Origin: Solea solea
Taxonomy: Eukaryota; Chordata; Actinopteri; Pleuronectiformes; Soleidae
Assembly: GCF_958295425.1 (NCBI RefSeq)
Contig: NC_081150.1
Coordinates: 12,709,001 to 12,773,000, forward strand
DNA: 64,000 nucleotides
Reading direction: 5' to 3'
Shown one piece after another: positions 33,521-46,200 of the stretch. Every line of letters starts with the position of its first letter. Position 1 is the first letter of the stretch. Made by a program: the position numbers and the translations under genes. The notes under the pieces were generated by a model. That model worked only from the letters and a program-made list of their open reading frames with translations, did no database searches and had not been told where the DNA came from.

Positions 33521-36206
33521 CAACGTTAAACTAATCAGATTAAAATCACACACATCACTCAGATCCATCAGGTTGTCTGATGACGGTTCTGAGTCGCAGT
33601 CATCGTCAGGTCGTCACAATGGAATTATTTTACGTCCTATACTTCTGGATTTGTGCGTTTGCTCACACACACACACATCACATGACAAGTTAAGCTACAT
33701 TTACTGGCAGTAGAACCCGTTTTTGTTTAGACCGGAATGAGAAGTGTCATGCTTTCTCCCTGTCTGGTTGACGCTTTCATTCCCTGTGTCGTCTTCTGAG
33801 GCTGTAACTGTGTCCAGCGGTGATGTCACAGTCTGCTGACACACACGCCTCACACTACACTTCTACATGACTGCAGCGTGTTACATCAGTCACAAAATAC
33901 CATTCTGTTAAGTCATAAATGTTGAACATGACTAGTTATCTAAGGCCTTTACAGTGCATGTGTACGGGGAAGCTTCCTACCATGGTAGAGTGTATATAGA
34001 AATATCGATATGACCTTTAAATTTGAAAAGTGAAGGCCTCTACTACTCACTTGATTCATAATGTCAGTAAATATTTTCTCTGGGGAGTTAATGGTCACTA
34101 GTCACTTGTTTCAGGTCTTCTTCAACAGCACATGATGTCAATTTAGCCAATTATGTTCCCATTTAGAGAAAAAATAGTCAATGAAGCGCAGCATGCATGA
34201 GTGGACAAAGCAACAAATCTATGTTTTGTTTACAATCTATGGCTTCTCTTCATCTTCCTTAATTTCTTGATCTGTTCTTTTTATCCTAACTACACGTAAA
34301 ACGTCACAGAATTAGCTCCTCCTCCGAGTATTTTAATTTAATCAATTTAATAAATGATTAATTATTCTCTTGTGCACTTTGCACATTTCCTTTATTTGTT
34401 GTGTTGCCTGTCCACAACTGTTGTGTCTCTCCGTGTCTCAGTGGGATTACCTGTATAAATAAAGGTTAAATATAATATAAGGTTAAAATAAAATAATAGG
34501 ATCCGTGAGATCTTCGCCGTCACAACCACCTGGACATAAGATCTGCATCACATGCTGTGTTCTCCGCCGTCACAATAGCATTAGCAGGTGACTCCAATGA
34601 GCCAGCATCCTGTTGCGTTACATAATGTGCACTGATTAAGGCTCCTACGTTCCTGTATAATGAGCTGCGGCTGATCAGACGCTGCAGTGGCTCTGATTAT
34701 CCTGTTTTTGCAGAAGGAGAGACAGACAGACAGAGTGGGAGGGAGGGGAGGGGAGGGGAGGTGGAAGTCACCACACAGAGGAGCCATTGAGGATGGGACG
34801 GGGGAGACAAGCCCAGGGCCCCCTGTGTGCAGCAGCCCTAAACAAGGGGGCAGAAGGAACCAACAGGGGAATAGGTGGAGCACCGTTTTGCAGTGGAAGA
34901 GGGTCTGGCTGTAGAGTCCAGAGAGAGAGAGAGAGAGAGAGAGTAAAAGAGAGTAAGGGGGGGGACCTGCCAGTGTGACATAAAAACGGATGAATCAGCC
35001 GATTGTTCCTCATTTCTCCCTCCTGCCACTGATGACAGAGGTTTAAGTGAAGAAAACAGCAAACTCAGTGTGTGTGTGTGTGTGTGTGCTGTACCATTAT
35101 TACCATCACAGGATCCACACAGAGATCTGATCACAGAGTTGTGGGGAAAAAAACTGTTTTTTCCCCTTACCTGTAACACCCTTAACAAAACATTAACTTA
35201 ACTTAATTTAAATAAATGTAGTTTAAACTTAACTGAATCTTTACTTTCAGATCTCTGAACTAAATATCATTACCACAGGTTTAGCTTTGTCGTGTCCTAT
35301 CTTAAGTGCTTTTACTTGAAGAAGCAGACATCTATTTATTCCAAGTGTTTTGATTCTTAAAACCAGTGATACATTCTAACTCTCATACATTTTCTGTATA
35401 TAGTTGCTTTCTTGACGTGGACGTGCAAATTGTGAGGTGTCCTGATGCCAAGTCTCTCTTGGCTTGGTCTATCTTTTCCAGGTTAACATGCACTTCTTTA
35501 AGTTTATATTTCACTATACATGTTTCCTTTAAAATATATGTGCATTTTGACACTAAAGTATATTTTTTGGTTAAGCCATCTACAATCACTGAGACCTCCT
35601 GAGATGAGACTGAAGCAGACAAATCTACAGTCCCGTTTTCTTGTAGTCCATTTATTATACTGTTGATAAAACACTGTACAAATACAGAGATGCAGCACCA
35701 GGTCTTGGATGTTATTCCTGCAAGACAAGAAACAAAATGGCTCCTTATCCCATGGTGCTTTGCAGTATGTAAAACAACAGCATCATTTACTCAGAGGAGA
35801 AATGGGTAGAAAAAGGTTACTTCCTAAAATAACTGAGTCATTGTAAGAAGCCATATGAATATGTAGGTGTTTAAAAAGAGTCACAGTCTCCCTCCCTCTC
35901 TCCCTCCCTCTCTGTGGCTCCCCCCCTCTCTCTCATGAACCTGTTCAATTCTCTCGCTGCCGTCCTCTCTGTTGCTGTTTTTGCACATCATCCATTTCTC
36001 ATAAGCTCTGGTCCTGACGCAGCGCTCACTGCATCACAGAGGAGAGTGGAAGATGTGTGTGAAGACATGTGTTTGTGTGTGTGTTTTATATTGGTGTGTC
36101 CTCAGAGGGAGCTGAAGGACAAACGGTGAATCACTGTAGCCGCAGAGCACGACAGCAGAGGCATTTTATCAAGGTTTATTTGCATTAAACGAAAAACATA
36201 TTTGGA
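33521..36206 (+). other. akap12 intron 1, segment 33.5-36.2 kb
   Basis: No gene seen. Contains a GA microsatellite at 34921-34943, GGGGA repeats near 34740-34760 and a TG run at 35069-35088. Confidence 0.6.
34921..34943. repeat. (GA)n microsatellite
   Basis: Eleven GA units in a purine-rich context. Confidence 0.93.
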
Positions 36207-36427
36207 CATCCATCCATCTTCTACCGCTTTATCATCCTCCTGAGGTTTGCGGTGGGTGCTGGTGGGACAGGGACACACATAGAGACAAACAACCACCCAC
36301 TCTCACACTCACACCTACGGTCAATTGTCTAAGTGTCTAATTTACCTAATCCCCATATTGCTTGTTTTTGGACCGTGGGAGGAAACGGGAGAACCCGGAG
36401 AAAACCCACGCACACACGGGGAGAACA
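36207..36427 (-). mobile_element. tRNA-derived SINE, 3' body, minus strand
   Basis: On the minus strand it reads TGTTCTCCCCGTGTGTGCG, then a CTCCGGGTTCTCC / GTTTCCTCCCAC block with GTCCAAAAAC, and ends AAGCGGTAGAAGATGGATGG plus ATG repeats. This is the body and ATGG-type tail of a very common teleost SINE. The tRNA-like head is missing, so the copy is 5'-truncated. The copy at 47660-47835 has the head and the shared TTCTCC..GGTTTCCTCCCA block. Confidence 0.75.
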
Positions 36428-38189
36428 TTTGTTATATTATAGAGTCATTTTATTCCACATACTCACATCAGAAGCTGCAGACGCTACATAAACCACGGTG
36501 TCATGTTTACGGCGCTGCTGATTGAGTTCCAGACTCATTTGACCCTGGCGTGAATGTTGTTTCAAATCCTTTTCCATTGCAGACAAAAACCCAGTGGCCA
36601 TCTTATTTGTGCTTTATGCGTATTTATTTTTTTATTCATCGCTTAGTTAGCCAGAATACAAGATCTCCTCTTCCTGGGAGTACTGGTCAAGATAGCACTA
36701 TGTAGATAGAGACTGAAACAAGACAATTTCAGATAGAAAACTCACAACAGAATATGAAGGTCAAAAGGTAGTAATTAAAATCTCAAAGAGCATGTTTAAT
36801 AACACGAGTGTGGTGAGTGATTAGACCAGGCTCTTAAACATAAATTATTTTTTCATGTATCCACCAGAAATATGATCACACACATCTTCAGGGTTTCCAA
36901 AAATGTGGCTGCCAGACATTTAATAATGAATCCACAGCGCGACTGATTATTTTACATCATTAATTTAGATTTTTCTTTTTTATCTAACTCCTTCATCCTT
37001 TAATCAAGGCTGAAGCCGGAGGATCCAACTATCTGGATAATCTCTCTTGGGGAAACAAGCCTTCAACATTCACTGCCTCCTGATTTCATATTGACTCATG
37101 AAACCGTTTCCTAACGTTCAATTACTTACTACCTTATTTTATGTGTTAATCGTGGGTGAGTGTGACACTTTTTCAGCGTCACACTCGCACACGTCACAAC
37201 GTTTAAGTCACTTAATCAGAAACCCCTGTTCGCGTTGTTTACGTTGACTTAAAGTGTCACTAACTGGATGCCACTGCTGCTTTCAGACTCTGGGAGCGGT
37301 GTCTCGTGATGCCAACAGTGTTGCCTCAGGACCATTAATTAAGTGGTCACTGCTTACTCATTTGGAAACATGTGTGTTTGACAATATTTCATTCATAATA
37401 AATAAATAAATAAATGCACGAGTCCGGTGACACGCGAGAAAAGTCTTAATAATTGATCGAGACAAGACTCAAGAATGGCGACGGCTTAATGCGTCTGCTT
37501 GTGATCGACCAGATTGCAGACACCAAATTCACTCAATCACGGACAAACAAGTGTGAGGACAGAAAGTAGGACAGCACCGAGCGACAGCACGTGTCCCTTT
37601 TCAAAGCTGATTTCTTTCACATGTCTCACATTTAAGCTGTGTTAAACCAAATGGCGCCTCATGAAAGAGATGTATCTGTATCTGCAGGTGTGCACTAAAG
37701 GTGTACACTGGCCCTCTCGGTTCGCTTCAAGTGAACCAAATTCAGAAAGCGGACTACAACGCAGGGCATTGTGGGTAAACACAACCAAAACATACGCAAG
37801 TGTAGAACGATAGCCGGAAGAAATGACAAAAAAAAAAAACAGACGTAAGAAGCAAGTTTGCTTGTTCATTGTTGTCTTTTTGTTCGTCTTCACTAAAGTG
37901 CGAAAATGTGAAAGCAAACTCGGACCGGCTGAATGTCGCAACCCCCAATTGAACCTGTTGAGTCTAGCAGAGACTATTAGGTGTGAAAAAGACCTAAAAG
38001 TACTCATCAGTACTTTTCTAACACTTTACTTTTTGACATCAAACAACCTTCAAGGATCAAATGTCAGTGTTGTGTTTTCACCTTGTTCCATTGCTTCTGA
38101 TTGGCCCAACAAAATCCCATAAGGCATCTTTAAATGAACTAAGTTAACCTAACGAATACATGAATACCCAGGTTTTTGTATTAAGTATA

Positions 38190-38194
<5 letters not shown>

Positions 38195-38222
<28 letters not shown>
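38195..38222. repeat. (AC)n microsatellite
   Basis: Fourteen AC units in akap12 intron 1. Confidence 0.95.
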
Positions 38223-38226
<4 letters not shown>

Positions 38227-39933
38227 CTGGATCATTTGTTGAGCTGCCTCTGTTCAAGTTGACCGTTAAAGGCACCATCTTTGTAGTTTTATATTTCATA
38301 TCTTTATCAAATTATAAGAACTGTTTGTCTGTTGGTCCGTTGGTTGTCTATTCTTTGATAAATCAACAAAAAAGAAGTAGTATCATATTCATCTTTAAGT
38401 AATAAAAATACAATATTGCGTCCAAAAAAGAAGTGTAATTCAGTTTGAGAGTAAAGAGAACAACATGGCTGTGATGTTGCAACATGTCCGGGAAAGTAAA
38501 CAACATAACTAAGACTTCATTGTCTGTACTTGTAAAAAAAAAATAAAAAAATAAATGAAGGTCATAAGAGTTGTGCCCAATGCCAGTTATGTTCAGCTCA
38601 ACTCTTCACTCCGTTCTTTGTCAGGGAAAGTCATTGAATTTACTTTTCTTGCTGCAGGAACATAAGGTGCAGGATTATCTGCCAAAGAAAACGTGTGGAA
38701 AGTTCTGAATGTAAGTGAAGGACTCTGATGTTGGTTCTGCGCCAAAAATGTAGATTAAAGCCATATTAGTTGTGCAATAATCTAAATGTAATTTGAGGCC
38801 CAAAGCCATAAAAAAAAACAAAGTGTCTCACTAATAAAAACCACGTTTGGAGTGTCTCCCTCTACCTCCGCTCACCCTCTTTTCTCACATATGGCTCTAG
38901 ACTTGTGATTCTTATCAGGATTCAGACATATTTAGAGATATTTAGGGAGATTTAGAGACAGGAGGGCCGGGGAAGGGAGTCCATTTGTTATTTCAGCCCA
39001 GTTTTAGACTCAGGCCCTCGGGGTCAAACACTGGCCAGTGATTATGATTGTGTCCTGTGGGGTCTTTTCCTGCAACGCGGCTGTTGTTGTTTGGCTCTAT
39101 TTGCTGTTCAAGTGTAGCAGATGAAGGGATGAGAGGTGATGGAAAACACACCCGGGTTGAAGGGTCAGTGACGCACTGATGTAGGTAGATGAGGACAACC
39201 TGCTTTCATTGGCTGTCCTAAAATGGCAGCTAACAGGTGGCCACCGCAGCTTCAGGGTCAATCAGTCTACATTAAAACACACTCCCATCTTGGCTTATTT
39301 TTATCCCCCTGCTGTTTTATTTATCTAATTCGATGTCCCTCAGGTTCTCGTCTCACGCTTTGTGAACCCGGGGACAAAATCAAACACAGCTGACTGTCAA
39401 ACAAGCTGACTGATGTAGTTTGGATGGACTGCATGGATTATCTCTATGTTGTTTTTTTTTTTTTGAAGATATGGTCCTCATCTCTGTTTCTCTAAAGTGA
39501 TTCAATATTGTTCTAAGGAAATTACGTTTCAGGCGAAGACACAAGCCTCTCGAAAATCTGACCATCGACATGAAACAGACAACGTGAGATCACTGACATC
39601 ATCTTACGGCCGTGTTGGTTTGATTTTGTTCTGGGATTTTTAGGTCAAATTTGAAATAGAAATACGCTGACTTACTGGCCACATAATTAGTTACAGAAGA
39701 CGCCAAATTAAGTGGGGTCTGATCTTCTTCTTACATCATCATTGGCTAGTTAGATATTTGCAGTAACAGGTGTACCTAATAGATTGACAGGTAAGTCAAG
39801 TCTAGTAATAACTTTTCCTCTCACATTTCAACACCTAAACTCAGGCTATCAGGTGTTGATATGACAGCAGTAGCACACACACACACACACACTGTGTAAA
39901 TATTTTATAAATCACAATGTGCAACCTATTAGA

Positions 39934-39936
39934 ATA

Positions 39937-39959
<23 letters not shown>
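39934..39959. repeat. (TA)n microsatellite
   Basis: About 13 TA units followed by a T tract, 40 bp after an AC run at 39874-39892. Confidence 0.93.
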
Positions 39960-39967
<8 letters not shown>

Positions 39968-40834
39968 TTCAGGCTTTGTGTCACAAGAATAACAACATTT
40001 CTCATGATAAGAACATTGTTGAGTCAAACCAAATGTGAAGTTTCTAAACTTGCTACAGTGAAATGAAATGTTCCCAGTGTTGTCCCAGGACCTTTAAGCT
40101 TTTAAACCAGTCATATTACTGGCTGAGTAATCTAATACTCAGTAACTGAATTGTAGCTTCTTCTTCTTTTTTTTAGTCAAGGCCGTTTAAACGAATAGAG
40201 AAGCTGGCAGCCGCACGTTGGGACAAACGTGTTTCTGTGCAGTGCAGTGAACATGTTATATTATGTGTTGTTGTGCTTCATGTTTCTCTTTCTTGACTGA
40301 AATGACTATAAATACACTCTGTCAGTAGTGTTTGTTTATAGAGCAGAAGTGGACAAGACAGCTGAGATGATTTGAGGGAACACTGGAGGAGAAAAGAGGA
40401 CATGGAGATTAAAGTGTAAATAAAACGCCTAAATCACATTTTTTATGTGGGTATCTAGTAATGTTATTTGTTAATCCAGCTGCAAATCCTCACAGTTTAG
40501 TGAAAATATTGCAATTATATATACATTTTTTACATAAAAATTGGTGTATCTACTGCCTCCCTCTGGTCAAACACCAGCTACTGCACTCACATGTTGCCAT
40601 TGTGTATTTTAGTCCATGCTTGCATCACTGGTTCACTCTTTCACCGCGTTCTTGTCTGTTTTACTCAGGTTTCACCAGCATTTTTCAATCTTGTGCCACG
40701 TTTTCTACAGCACTCCAAACACACACAAACCAGCCAGAGCATTCATTTCACATTTTGTAAAAAAAAAAGAACTATATCCTTTGTGGTATGCGAAGGCCAC
40801 CATATGGCACTTAAGTCACATGACACTTAACCCC

Positions 40835-40935
40835 ATGTTGAAGCGTGTGAATGGGTATGAAAGATGTGTGAATGAGTGAATGGTATAAAGCAGCTCATCA
40901 AGGCTATAAACGCTCTATATAAATACAGACCATTA
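40835..40935 (+). mobile_element. Probable retroposon 3' tail (GCTATATAAATACAGACCATT type)
   Basis: Repeated GTGTGAATG / GAATGAGTGAATG words are followed by ATCAAGGCTATAAACGCTC and TATATAAATACAGACCATTA. I recognise this as a widespread teleost non-LTR retroposon end, family not named. A fragment AAATGCAGACCATTACC also occurs near 57883. Confidence 0.5.
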
Positions 40936-41199
40936 CCAAACTCTTCTTCTTCTGATTTTATTTGGTGGTAACTAGTATCAAAGATTAAGTAAAGGAGTAC
41001 ATGTACAACATTTATTTATGAAATGTGGATTAAAAGTAAAAGTTGCTGGAAATATGAATTTTGTACTTAAGTACAGTAACAAATTATTTGTGCTTTGTTA
41101 CATTACAACACTGTACTATAGTAATGGGGAAAAAAAACGACGTGTCAGGTACCCAAACCGTGTAGAGTCGAGCCAAGTCGTGCAAGAACTGAGTGGTCT

Positions 41200-41247
41200 T
41201 CAGTTTCATCGTCAAATATCACTAATTCTAACAAACTGGACTTTTAA
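41200..41247 (+). mobile_element. 3' end fragment of the AGGTCCAGTGTGTAA MITE family
   Basis: ACTAATTCTAACAAACTGGA followed by CTTTTAA matches the right ends of the copies at 20361-21020 and 60726-61984. The TTAA is at 41244-41247. The left boundary is unclear; an AAGGCCACCATATGGCAC string near 40794 may belong to the same insertion. Confidence 0.55.
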
Positions 41248-41469
41248 TGTTGTCCAACTTGTGTTTGACTTTGTTTGACTTGGTGTACTGCGCGCACACA
41301 CGCACTCAGGTACTTTTAGTGTGAGCACCTGACTGTGCAAACAGTGAGAGTGTTCTTCAGTGGTCGTGTCAAGCTTTCATCTTTGGTATGCACTGAATGC
41401 GGAGGGTCAGAGATAATAGATCGGTGACTGTTAGAGGTGAAGAGACATGAAGGGTGAGAGAGAGAGAGA

Positions 41470-41503
<34 letters not shown>
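41470..41503. repeat. (AC)n microsatellite
   Basis: About 17 AC units directly following a GA run. Confidence 0.95.
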
Positions 41504-41506
<3 letters not shown>

Positions 41507-41697
41507 GAGGGTCACACAGGCGGCTGAAACCTCACATTAGACCTGGGTCAAATATTCTATGTCAGTAAATCAGTTCTTTTCCACGCACAGTTAAGTCGAG
41601 CTAGGGTTGCAGCTTTTGTTATTATTAGGTGTTTCCCAGTTGACCTATTCATGACATCACGACAACAACAACAACAGGAGACAGGAAATTAATTGGG

Positions 41698-41900
41698 TTC
41701 ATAAGTGCAAGGTCGCCGGTTCAAATCCTTGGAAGGGCCAAAGGCTGGGGTATTCAATCCCCTTTTGTGCTGTGGGCGCAGATAAGTGCTGCCCACTGCT
41801 CCTGTGCCCGGCCTGTGTGTGTGTGTGTAACACGGATGCAGAGGTCAAACTCGCTATCACTAATTGGTGTGTGTGTGTGTGTGCAAAAATGTCTAATTCT
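41698..41900 (+). mobile_element. Possible tRNA-derived SINE relic
   Basis: GGTCGCCGGTTCAAATCC (B-box-like GGTTCAAATCC at about 41719-41729) is followed by GTGCTGCCCACTGCTCC and GT-rich sequence. This order resembles a common teleost SINE. No clear A box is visible, so it is a fragment at best. Confidence 0.4.
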
Positions 41901-42775
41901 AAACTTTAGCTGGCAGCTAAAGCAATGTTGAGTTCCATTCTGTGTCTTTCTACCATCTGGTAACTTCAAATTGTCTCAGCTTTAATGATCTGCCCTGAAT
42001 TTCCTCTTCTTCTGGGAAACACCAAGACTAGCTTGAGTTTCACTGAACGTACACGTGTAATTTAACTGTTCAGTGTTCATTCGTCTTTGAGAAATGTGAT
42101 TTACTGCAGTTTCGGTCGGACTAGCATGTTCACATAAATGTACTGTATGTTCTTCTTACACAATATGTTTTTTTTTCTAGTGTCATGAATGCATTGAGTG
42201 TTTGATTCATCATGACTGTTTAGAATGCACAATGAGATGAGACGTGCAGCACCATTGTTTAATATTTTCATGATGATACAAGAAGCAGTGGCTGCACAAA
42301 CAGTTGCTGTTCCCTCCTTGGCCATCGTGCTCGTTAACCTTCTCGCTCGGCAAATTGACGCCGTTAACGCTCAGGGTTGACATGTCGCTGGGGCTTCATA
42401 TGCATGCGAGTGTGTGAGTGCGTGGCTCGTGCATCCAGTGTTTAATCTGATGTGCTAAATGTTGGCGTGCTATTTGTGTTTCTAAGCTGGGGCATATGTT
42501 GCAGAGTGTGTGCGTTTGGGCACGTATTGAAGACAAAAAGCTTATAAATGGTCCTGGTTTGTTTAGTTTGATGAACCAAACTATGAAAATGATGAGCTTT
42601 AAGGTTGTTTATTACACCGAAAGTCAGACAATGCATATTTATCATATAGGATATTGTTTTTGGGTTGGAAATCAGTTAGAACCAACAGGAATTCACGTAA
42701 TACTCACAGACACAACTCATAACTTGATACAATTGTTGGATTTCTGCTCCTGGCCTCTCCTCTCAATGTTTCCTT

Positions 42776-42994
42776 TCACCCCAACCTGTCTAGGCAGATG
42801 ACCGCACATGTTTGAGTCTGGTTCTGTCAGAACCAGTTAACTGTCCAACTGCCCAGGGAGTTTTTTTCTCTCCACTGATGCCTAGTGTTTGCTTATTGTA
42901 TGAACAGTTGGTTTCTCTGCTCGCTATAATATTGCCTTGAGTAGTAATGTATGTTGTGATTTGGCGCTATACAAATAAAATTGAATTGAATTGA
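42776..42994 (+). mobile_element. LINE (L2-like) 3' end with ATTGA tail
   Basis: Ordered landmarks of a familiar teleost LINE 3' UTR: CACCCCAACCTGTCTAGGCA then GATGACCGC, TTTGAGTCTGGTTCTG, GGGAGTTTTTTTC, and TGATTTGGCGCTATACAAAT with AAAATTGAATTGAATTGAA at the end. The AATTG tandem tail marks the 3' terminus. The 5' portion is missing, as usual for LINE insertions. Confidence 0.75.
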
Positions 42995-43028
42995 AAATTG
43001 GATGGAACTTAGAGCCATTAAGAAGGAG

Positions 43029-43202
43029 AACTCCCCCTCACTCTCCGTTTATCCTTCTTCATCCTCTTCCTCCACACTCTCTGGCTCTGCTTCTCTTCTT
43101 CTTCCTCCTCCTCTCCTTTTCTGTCTGCACATCTCTGCTTTCCACCTCCTCTCACTCCTCCTCCTCCTCCTCTCGTCTGATTTTTATCTCCTCACTCTCC
43201 CA
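43029..43202 (+). repeat. Polypyrimidine (CTC/CTT) tract
   Basis: About 170 bp of almost pure C and T on the + strand with several (CTC)n and (TTC)n runs. The open frames over it are serine/leucine-rich low-complexity and not genes. Confidence 0.8.
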
Positions 43203-46200
43203 GACACCCACTCTGACGCTGTCTTCCACCTTTTGTCTTCCCTGACACTGTCCACACCTCAGAGGTCAGAGGTCGTAAGGTTAACTGTCACAGACAAGCT
43301 ACGACCCCACAGCGAGTCTTAAAGCCTGTTATCTCCCACCGCGCGTTTGCTTGTGTGCACATATGTTCATCTGGGAGTGAGGTTAATGTGGCAGCTCATG
43401 TTTTCTTTAGGTTTACGCTCTTCATTAGACTTCACTTCTTTACATTTGTACATGGTTTTGATAGATTGAGTTTTTCTCCGGAAAGAACGTTGAAGAAACC
43501 ATTTAGTTGTGGTTTTAAACTTCTTATTAGACAGAAAACATGATATATATATGCACTGAAATGAATTGTAAATATTGTTTTTCAATTATTGCCAAGTCCT
43601 AACTGGAACCAACAGTGGTTACACTGAACCACTTTTCTTACCACTGTTTTTTTTAGGAGTTAGACATTTAAATCTATCTGGGTATTAAGTTCTTGTGCAA
43701 TTTGCAAACAAAGCAAAAGGCACTCAGACAAATGAAACGCCAAGCTTTTGTGCACATGAGCTCCTACATCAATTTCCTTCAGCGTTGGCTTCCTTTTAAC
43801 TCTTCCTGCCGTCTTATTGATAGAAAGTCAAGCATCTCCTCTTTTATTTAAGCAGGCAGGTTTGGAATAAAGGTCACTAATCTTCTTTTTTGCATACTCA
43901 GTCTGGCCTGTTCTCTCAGACTACAGGGGTTGGTGGTTCTGTGTCACCCTCTCCTACTCCATAAACCCCTTCCTCCAGCCTTCTGTTTTTTTTCGGTTTC
44001 AAGGACATAAATCTCCTCTGAAGGCCTTTTGTGGAGTGATTTTGGAGACAGCGGGCCGTCTCTTCCTCCCAGTGCCACTGACTATAGAGGTGCAGCCAAG
44101 AAATAAATGAGAAAGGCAGATAAGAGGAAACGAGAATCAAAGATAAATCGGGGGATAAAAGTGAGTGCAAAGCCGAGTGGTAGAGTGAGAAGACAAGAAC
44201 AAAAGTGGACCTTCTACTAAGACTACATCATTAAATTCCTTTGTCATTAAATGTGCATCAATTTTGCACAATGTTTCCCACATGTCAGAGAGATAAAAGT
44301 GTTCAGAAAAATGCACTCATTGGTAAAGAATTCCTGTGAAGACGAAGTTGTCGAAGTGTAGTTCAGTGAGCTGGACGTGCAGCTTTATGTCATGGAAACA
44401 GCAGTGCTAATGTAATACATTAGTCCTCCAGTGCATGAAAACATCTCAGTCAAGGCCAGGATATGTGGTAAACAGTTACAGCTCAGCACACGTACTCACG
44501 TACATGCAGTAATACAATTATCTGCATTAATAGAAAACAGTCAAAGGAAATGTCAGTTGAGTCCTCGACGAGGGTTGTAAAAAGTCATTGTTTTTTTGTT
44601 TTTTTAAAACATGGTGTTTGCACAGGTTTTGGAAATCTTAAAAAGACTTTGGACTTTTGATACGTTGTTTTCCAGACCTTTAAATGTCGGGATTTTGGTG
44701 TGAAAATCTTGAAAAAAGTTTAGCTGATTGTAGAATTTTAGAAATGGATGCACTTTTGTGATTTCTGTATGTTTTTTTTAAATGTTTCCTCAGTAAAACA
44801 CAATTTACTGTGAACTCTGCATTCAGTCATGCTTTTATACAAATTTACTTTTCTACTAAACACAACTGGTGCAGTCTCAACAAGAAAGTGGGCATACAAG
44901 TATACAACTGCATGAAGTCAAGGTCATGTTTTCTGTTTTGAGTCTGGAAGTCTGGAGACACATTGCTTGTTGATTTTCTAGACCACAGAAGTAATAGTTT
45001 TGTTCTGGGGGATGTGACTCAATTTGATATGTAAAAAAGGTTCATATTTATCATGGATATTTATCAAAATCCTTTATAGATTGATAAAAACAATGTAGGT
45101 ACATAGGTAATTGAGAATGGAATCAATGACATGATCATTGGAATTGAATCAAATTGTGAGACCAGTGAAGATGCACGACTTTAGAGTCGATAAAAAGTAA
45201 AAATAGTACCTTCTTCCTTGTAGCACGAGACCTGGAAGTACATCCCATATTTGTTTTCTTTCAAGGATACAAGTAAAAGACTTGCATAAGTTAATTAATA
45301 ATTACTTCTTTGAATTTATCTTCTTGTGAGTGTTTGTCACAGTGTTTGTGTGTGTTATGGGGACAATTAGAGTCCCTATAATGTAAATGATCACATTTTA
45401 AGGTGAAGACATGTTGTATGGTTAGGACGAGGTTAGGTGTGTGGGGGAATATGTCCCTCGTTGCAAAAATGGGACTTAATTCTATGTTTTTGATACAATT
45501 CTTGACAAAAATGTACTGTTTATTCTACCCTTACTCTTCAGTAGTGAGGCAGGATTTTCACACACGGGGGGCCAAAGTCGTTATTTGTGAGTACTTAGTC
45601 CTCTTGTGATAAACAAAGATGAGCCCAACAGCAAATAAAGCGAGCTGAGAGAGAGGCAGGAGGTGTTTACGGATACTTTGTCCCTGTGGCTCAATGTAAT
45701 GAGTAAACAAAGCTCAAAGTAAACATGTACACATACAACACATGGGCCCCCCTCAAAACAGAAATAAACATCTATTTGGAATCAGAAATGCGGCTGCTGA
45801 AATGTTTTCCAGTGTTCTAAATTAAATCTGATGAAATGACATGGAAAACAAAACACAATTGTGTTTTTGTGTGAACATTCCTTTTGTGCACTTTTGGGAG
45901 TTGCTCGAAGTCTATGTTTAGGTTCGTGTGGCAGACCATGTTGACAAGGCAGACAGGAAAATATGCAAAACTGGCACTTAAACTTACACATTTTCTGTCC
46001 GGAGACTCGTGAAAGGAATTTGGAGCAGCTCGGCTCTGATGCAGGTCAGTTCAGTCCCAGTTCACTGGGATGATAAACTGAAAATTGAATTCTTACAATT
46101 CCTACACAGCCGTCGTTTTTATATGAGCGGGATATGAGGTCCTTAAGGGACAAATCCTCTTCCCTTTGCTTGATTCCTTTATCATTGCACAAATATTTAT

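Larger units (their letters stand above)
36428..42775 (+). other. akap12 intron 1, segment 36.4-42.8 kb
   Basis: No exon recognised. It contains AC microsatellites (38195-38222, 39874-39892, 41470-41503), a TA run (39934-39959), an imperfect palindrome at 37719-37737, a possible LINE/SINE tail at 40835-40935, a 3' fragment of the AGGTCCAGTGTG MITE family ending at 41247, and a tRNA-like SINE relic near 41698. Confidence 0.6.

Noticed and set aside
34687..35188. Open frames with R/E or S/L repeats on both strands at 34.7-35.2 kb
   Set aside because: They arise from GGGGA, GA and GT simple repeats and read through on both strands.
38265..38400. Another TTAAAGG-started MITE (TTAAAGGCACCATC ... 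CATCTTTAAG)
   Set aside because: The ends agree over too few bases, and no second copy was found in the window to confirm a boundary.
42991..43322. Serine/leucine-rich open frames at 43 kb
   Set aside because: They translate a polypyrimidine tract; there is no homology and no splice context.
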